Assembly: GCF_949287625.1 (NCBI RefSeq)
Contig: NZ_CASEGO010000079.1
Coordinates: forward strand, 1 to 27,921
Length of the DNA: 27,921 bases
DNA from: an uncultured Brachyspira sp.
GTDB taxonomy: Bacteria > Spirochaetota > Brachyspiria > Brachyspirales > Brachyspiraceae
Direction of reading: 5' to 3'
Position numbers and translations under genes: made by a program. The notes under the pieces were generated by a model that saw nothing but the letters and a program-made list of their open reading frames with translations, made no database searches and was not told the origin of the DNA. Numbering within the stretch: the stretch's first letter is position 1; each line of letters starts with the position of its first letter. Positions 24,199 through 27,921 of the stretch are shown piece by piece.

Positions 24199-24530
24199 TA
24201 GACTTGTTTCAAAACTAAATCAATATATAATTACACTATTCTAATTTTTAGTATTTTTGGTTTTATAAGCGGGGCTTTGCCCACCACGCTGTGTGCTACG
24301 CAACACCACACTTCTTTTGCCGTCCGCTCTGCGTGCCGTAGGCAAGGCACCTACTCGGTGGGACCCATACGAAGTACGCCTGCGGCGAGAAGCATACTCT
24401 GTACACCTTCGGTGAAAGACTGCATATTTACATACTAAAATGATAAATTATACAACATGTAAAATATATAATTTAGCATAAAGCAATAAACTATTAAAAT
24501 TATTTGTCAAGTACTTTTGAAACAAGTCTA
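24199..24530. mobile_element. MITE-like element, 332 bp with perfect 16-bp terminal inverted repeats
   Basis: TAGACTTGTTTCAAAA (24199-24214) and TTTTGAAACAAGTCTA (24515-24530) are exact inverted repeats. Both ends carry TA at the border, as expected if a TA target was duplicated. The interior has a GC-rich block (about 24270-24420) with GGGGCTTTGCCC (24271-24282), the 20-nt match to 1670-1689 (24325-24344), acgaagtac and agactgcat motifs. No ORF of meaningful size is present, so it would need a transposase from elsewhere (Tc1/mariner or IS630 type is suggested by the TA, as inference). Confidence 0.65.
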
Positions 24531-24554
24531 ATATTAATACAATATTGTAAGTAA

Positions 24555-24586
24555 AAGGCTAGGCCTTAATTAAAAAGCCTAGCCTT
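24555..24586 (-). terminator. Terminator of the epimerase gene
   Basis: AAGGCTAGGC (24555-24564) and GCCTAGCCTT (24577-24586) form a perfect 10-bp GC-containing stem. On the minus strand it is followed by TTTTAC, 22 nt beyond the stop at 24608. Confidence 0.7.
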
Positions 24587-24607
24587 GAATTAACTATATT
24601 TTAAAAA

Positions 24608-25789
24608 TTATTTTTCATTAATAGTATCTATTATTTCAGCACATTTCATGTACATTCTAGGTATATGGAAAGGTCCTTTATACATATTTCCTTTTAAGTC
24701 TGTAGATATTCTTCCGTCTCTGTGAAGATATCCAAACCATTCGCCGTATTCTGTATCTATGAATTTTTTAGTATATTCTTTTACTGTGTCATGCTTTTCT
24801 AAATATTTATTATCTTTTGTAAAGTAATAACAATATAAAGCAGCAATAGCAGCTTCAGTCTGAGGCCACCAGAATTTCATGTCATGATGATATTCGCTTT
24901 TAGGTTTTCCAAGAACGTCCATATACTGAATAATACCGCCGTACTCTTTATCCCAGCCCCATTCCCACATCCAATCAAATATTTTTAGTCCTAGGGCTTT
25001 TAATTTTTCATCATGATTTCTTTCTATAGATTCTCTTAATATAAACCAAGATGCTTCTATAGCATGTCCTGGATTTAATAGTCTTCCTTCAAAGTGATCT
25101 TGTAAAGTACCGTCTGGATTACATTGTTCTAATACCGCTTTTTTATCTTCATACAAAAATAACTGAATATTAGATAAAAGATTATCTATATATTTGTTAT
25201 AATAATCTTTATTTTCCGGATCGGCTTTCCTCAATTCCTGAACAGTAGCAAGCATTATCATAGGAGGACCGAAAGCTATAGTAGGTCTGTTCACCGCATT
25301 AAATTTTGGTATAAGAAGTCCTTCTTTCTGATATCTGTCTATATCATCTAATATTTTTCTTGCCTTTTGAGCATAGCTTTTATCCCCGCTTGCTCTTGAA
25401 TATGCTGCCATGGCTATAAGACAAAAAGTTTCTGAGTAGTAGTATCTTAATCTTTTTATGATTGGCTTACCATCTTCAGTTACTCTGAAAAACATTCTGC
25501 CGTCGCCTTCTTTATCAAAACAGTATTTTTCCAAAAACTCTATTCCCAATTTTGCAGCTTCTAAATATTCCTCTTTCTTTTCAAAATCCGCATAAAGAGT
25601 GGATAATACCCAAGCAAATCTTCCCTGAAACCATACTGATTTATCGCTTTCTATAAGGTTTCCTTTTCTGTCTAAAGCAGTGTAGTATCCGCCATGCTTT
25701 TTATCAAGACCGTTTTTAAGCCAAAATGGTATAACATTGTCTTTGAGCATATGAAGATACTCGTTCTTTACTTCGTTTAAATTGCTCAT
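24608..25789 (-). CDS. N-acylglucosamine 2-epimerase (AGE) family enzyme
   Basis: This 393-aa cytoplasmic (alpha/alpha)6-barrel enzyme interconverts N-acetylglucosamine and N-acetylmannosamine or a related sugar. Family residues are in place: R57 in WFQGRFAW (53-60), H242 in LNPGHAIEASWF (238-249), E312 in WWPQTEA (307-313) and H375 in KGPFHIPR (371-378), the His pair being the catalytic bases. YYYSETF and FGPPMIMLATVQELRKADPE are also typical. Length is normal. AAGGA precedes the ATG, with a consensus-like promoter upstream and its own terminator. It is monocistronic, with no sialic acid genes beside it, so the role (ManNAc use from host mucin, or another sugar such as cellobiose 2-epimerase activity) is open. 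Confidence 0.9.
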   Translation of the reverse strand: MSNLNEVKNEYLHMLKDNVIPFWLKNGLDKKHGGYYTALDRKGNLIESDKSVWFQGRFAWVLSTLYADFEKKEEYLEAAKLGIEFLEKYCFDKEGDGRMFFRVTEDGKPIIKRLRYYYSETFCLIAMAAYSRASGDKSYAQKARKILDDIDRYQKEGLLIPKFNAVNRPTIAFGPPMIMLATVQELRKADPENKDYYNKYIDNLLSNIQLFLYEDKKAVLEQCNPDGTLQDHFEGRLLNPGHAIEASWFILRESIERNHDEKLKALGLKIFDWMWEWGWDKEYGGIIQYMDVLGKPKSEYHHDMKFWWPQTEAAIAALYCYYFTKDNKYLEKHDTVKEYTKKFIDTEYGEWFGYLHRDGRISTDLKGNMYKGPFHIPRMYMKCAEIIDTINEK

Positions 25790-25838
25790 AAAAATTCCTT
25801 AAAATCAAAATAAGATTTTATTAATAAATAATATGTTA

Positions 25839-25867
25839 ATTTTAACAGATTGGTATTATAAAAGCAA
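25839..25867 (-). promoter_or_regulatory. Promoter for the epimerase gene
   Basis: On the minus strand TTGCTT (complement of 25862-25867) and TAAAAT (complement of 25839-25844) are separated by 17 bp, about 50 nt before the ATG at 25789. Confidence 0.45.
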
Positions 25868-25897
25868 TAATAAAAATAAATTTTTATGATGTTTTTA

Positions 25898-25962
25898 ATA
25901 TTATTCTAAATCATGATTGACATTTTTTTAGAATAATATAAAATAAGTTAGAATAATCTAAC
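25898..25962 (+). promoter_or_regulatory. Promoter wrapped in repeated operator half-sites
   Basis: ATATTATTCTAAA (25898-25910) and TTTAGAATAATAT (25927-25939) are perfect 13-bp inverted repeats. TTAGAATAAT recurs at 25948-25957 inside GTTAGAATAATCTAAC. Between and over them lie TTGACA (25917-25922) and TAAAAT (25939-25944), 16 bp apart. A regulator binding these sites would block or reposition polymerase. The TTAGAAT/ATTCTAA pattern recalls PerR/Fur-type boxes, but the regulator is not identified. Confidence 0.55.
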
Positions 25963-25980
25963 AAATAAAGAGAGAATATA

Positions 25981-26865
25981 ATGATTTCTTTAGAATATAT
26001 TAATACAAATGAAACTATATATAATTTATGCACCAAATATCCAAAATTTAAAGATCTATTGTATGATTTGGGATTTGATAAGATAAAAAATCCAATAATG
26101 TTTAATACTGTATCAAAGTTTATCACTATAAAAAATGCTTTAAAGATAAAAAACATTGATATTAATGATATTAAAGATAAACTTAATGAATACGGATTTA
26201 CTTTAACTACTGACTTGCAAACTGCAGATAAAACTAAATATGAAAGAAATGAAGTATTAAAATCTCTTATAGTAAGGCTTCATAATGGGGAAAATATAGA
26301 TAATATAAAAAAAGAGTTTGAAGATAAATTATTTAAAGTATCGGCAGAAGAAATTTATAATGCTATGCATAAACTTGTAGATAGCGGCATGAGTATAGAT
26401 GAGGCTAAACGCTTTTTTTATATACGCACTCTGATTTTGAAAGATACTATGGATAATTCATACATTACAAATAATTATAATATTATAAATATATTTAAAA
26501 AAGAAAATAGATATATAGAAAAATTATTAAATAATATTACAGAAGAAAATATTAATATTTTATATAAAGAATTAAGCAGTCATTATCATAAAAAAGAAAG
26601 CATATTATTTACAGCTTTAAAATCATATGGTAATGATGAACCTTCAAAGGTGATGACAAGAGTGGATAAAGATATACTTGATAATTTGAAAACTATTATA
26701 GATAGCAATTTAAATAATAATGATTTTAAAGAGAGATGCGAAGAGATAAGCGGGTGTATTTTAGATATGATATTTAAAGAAGAGAATATACTTATACCTC
26801 TCTGCCTTGACACTTTATCTAAAGAAGATTTTGAAAATATAGAAAGTAAATATAATAAATTGTAA
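25981..26865 (+). CDS. DUF1858/DUF438/hemerythrin-like protein
   Basis: This 294-aa soluble protein has three modules. Residues 1-75 resemble DUF1858 (ScdA N-terminal type): INTNETIYNLCTKYPKFKDL, LGFDKIKNPIM, and a following helix. Residues about 85-155 match DUF438: RNEVLKSLIVRLHNGENID, VSAEEIYNAMHKLVDSGMS. Residues about 165-285 resemble the hemerythrin-type four-helix bundle seen downstream of DUF438: SSHYHKKESILFTALKSYG with H201 and E206, DPSKVM-like EPSKVMTRVDKDI, then MIFKEENILIPL with E267/E268 and DTLSKEDF. The helix after DUF438 has lost the usual 'LCDVHA' His, and some iron ligands may be missing, so oxygen or iron binding is not certain. Related proteins sense or detoxify O2/NO or repair iron centres. 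It is monocistronic behind an operator-rich promoter. Confidence 0.8.
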   Translation: MISLEYINTNETIYNLCTKYPKFKDLLYDLGFDKIKNPIMFNTVSKFITIKNALKIKNIDINDIKDKLNEYGFTLTTDLQTADKTKYERNEVLKSLIVRLHNGENIDNIKKEFEDKLFKVSAEEIYNAMHKLVDSGMSIDEAKRFFYIRTLILKDTMDNSYITNNYNIINIFKKENRYIEKLLNNITEENINILYKELSSHYHKKESILFTALKSYGNDEPSKVMTRVDKDILDNLKTIIDSNLNNNDFKERCEEISGCILDMIFKEENILIPLCLDTLSKEDFENIESKYNKL

Positions 26866-26874
26866 ATAATAGAG

Positions 26875-26890
26875 TTGTTTAGGTATATAT
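26875..26890 (-). repeat. Solo end of the dispersed repeat
   Basis: TTGTTTAGGTATATAT, identical over 16 nt to 23908-23923, sits alone in the 28-nt gap between the stops of the convergent hemerythrin-like and exporter genes. It is probably a relic of an element or an end that has been reused. Confidence 0.5.
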
Positions 26891-26893
26891 TAA

Positions 26894-27745
26894 TTATGCT
26901 TTTCTTTTATAATAATACACTAATACAGCAGCCAATATTATAATGATCATACCTATTATAGAGTATATATCTGCAATCTCATTAAATAAAAATATGCTGA
27001 ACAAATATGAAAATATTACTCCAGTATAATTAAATATACTCACAGCCGAAACAGGTGCCTTTTTATACGCTATTGTTAGAAAGAACTGACCGAAGCCTGC
27101 AAATATACCTATAAGCAGAAGCATCAATAATTCAAACATATTAGGCATTACAAAACTTTTTATAAAAAATAAAGATAATAAACATGAAAATAAAGAAAAA
27201 TAAAATATTATTAATGAATTGCTTTCTTTTCCTTTAAGAGAGCCTATTATGGCATAGGATATTCCAGCAAACATAGCGGCTGATAATGCTACTAAAGCTG
27301 GAAAAACATTTGAGTTCATAGCTGGCTTTATAACAAAAATAGAGCCTATTGCGGCAATAATTAAACCAATCCACTGAACTTTTATTATCTTTTCTTTAAT
27401 AAGTATAAAAGCAAATAAACTAGACCAAAAAGGAGAAGTCTTTTGAAGCACTGAAGCATCAGCAAGTATCATATTGTTAGCAGCATAAAAATAAGCTATA
27501 ATACCTAAATATCCAGAGGCAGAGCGGTATACTATTGAAACTATATTTTGTTTATCAGGAAAAAATTTCTCTCTGTCTTTTATCATAACAAAACCGCTTA
27601 TAAATAATGTAATAAAATTACGTGCAAAAACCTGCTCCATAACAGGTATTCCATACCCCGAAACTTTTACTGCTATCTCCATAATAGAAAATGATAAAGC
27701 AGAAAATATTATTAATAAAGCTCCTATTTTTATATCATTTTTCAT
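26894..27745 (-). CDS. EamA/DMT superfamily transporter
   Basis: This 283-aa inner-membrane carrier has about ten hydrophobic helices in two related halves, the hallmark of EamA transporters. The first half begins IGALLIIFSALSFSIMEIAV and has VFARNFITLFISG and QKTSPFWSSLFAFILIKEKI. The second begins ALVALSAAMFAGISYAIIG and has APVSAVSIFNYTGVIFSYLFS-type helices with a closing IIILAAVLVYYYKRK. The substrate (amino acid, metabolite or nucleotide sugar) cannot be told. The start at 27745 has only a weak ribosome site. Upstream (27746-27921) there is an AAAGGAGG at 27872-27880 with no start codon at fitting distance, and no other gene was seen. Confidence 0.88.
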   Translation of the reverse strand: MKNDIKIGALLIIFSALSFSIMEIAVKVSGYGIPVMEQVFARNFITLFISGFVMIKDREKFFPDKQNIVSIVYRSASGYLGIIAYFYAANNMILADASVLQKTSPFWSSLFAFILIKEKIIKVQWIGLIIAAIGSIFVIKPAMNSNVFPALVALSAAMFAGISYAIIGSLKGKESNSLIIFYFSLFSCLLSLFFIKSFVMPNMFELLMLLLIGIFAGFGQFFLTIAYKKAPVSAVSIFNYTGVIFSYLFSIFLFNEIADIYSIIGMIIIILAAVLVYYYKRKA

Positions 27746-27921
27746 AGTTTGTTCTTTGTATAATTATAAAAAAAATTTATTAGATGATAATTCACAATGA
27801 CAAAAATTACAATATTTGTATTATAAACTTTTTGTTTAAGAGCCATAGATATTGCACAGTTTTAGTTTAAAAAAAGGAGGTATTCCTTATAATTTAAATT
27901 ATCACAACAAACAAAAAGGAA

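Noticed and set aside
26586..26813. Minus-strand Ser/Leu-rich frame inside the hemerythrin-like gene
   Set aside because: It is a shadow of the real gene, with composition explained by the opposite strand.
27872..27880. AAAGGAGG as the ribosome site of another gene
   Set aside because: No ATG, GTG or TTG follows within a normal distance; the next gene must begin beyond the window if at all.

Overview
The window looks like chromosome of an anaerobic spirochaete of the genus Brachyspira. The DNA is very AT-rich and uses A/T-ending codons. It carries lipoprotein genes, a flagellar-export locus and an N-acylglucosamine 2-epimerase, and AT-rich spacers are broken up by small GC-rich repeat elements. 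The genus is inferred from style and gene content, not from a database match. No rRNA, tRNA, CRISPR array or transposase gene was seen.

Layout. 1-457 is a spacer with a repeat element and a strong promoter for a two-gene operon (470-1541: an unknown acidic protein and a basic-tailed lipoprotein). A repeat element, a fumarylacetoacetate-hydrolase-family gene (minus) and a divergent thymidine kinase follow (1554-3506). 3585-3842 is a second copy of the same repeat. 4081-10808 is a peptide ABC-transporter operon: binding lipoprotein, permease B, a membrane protein of unknown role, permease C and two ATPases. Two of its genes are broken, the binding protein by an in-frame TAG and the membrane protein by a +1 shift in an A run. 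The binding protein also reads as circularly permuted: its C-terminal lobe comes before its N-terminal lobe.

10924-13748 holds an unknown minus-strand gene, a DUF1349 protein and dnaX (tau/gamma). After a repeat-rich spacer come a secreted M30-like metalloprotease and a DUF4234 membrane protein (both minus). A 770-bp spacer then carries three copies of a second repeat type. 16716-20799 is a minus-strand operon: FliK/YlqG-like protein, FlhB C-terminal homologue, a degenerate HD-GYP protein, YraN, a 42-residue protein and KdsD. It links flagellar export, c-di-GMP-type sensing and Kdo/lipooligosaccharide precursor synthesis by transcription.

20956-23671 holds a membrane protein and a HinfI-like type II restriction-modification pair (predicted site GANTC), with the methylase gene upstream and overlapping the endonuclease by 8 nt. 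23741-24530 is a graveyard of small inverted-repeat elements. One of these, 332 bp long with perfect 16-bp terminal inverted repeats, appears to have landed just after the start codon of a lost gene that kept its operator and ribosome site. The window closes with the epimerase (minus), a DUF438/hemerythrin-like sensor gene behind a promoter wrapped in repeated operator half-sites, and an EamA-family exporter (minus).

The most unusual items are the permuted, interrupted peptide-binding protein, the two or three families of non-coding inverted-repeat elements, the degenerate HD-GYP protein inside the flagellar-export operon, and the lost gene behind the TetR-type palindrome.
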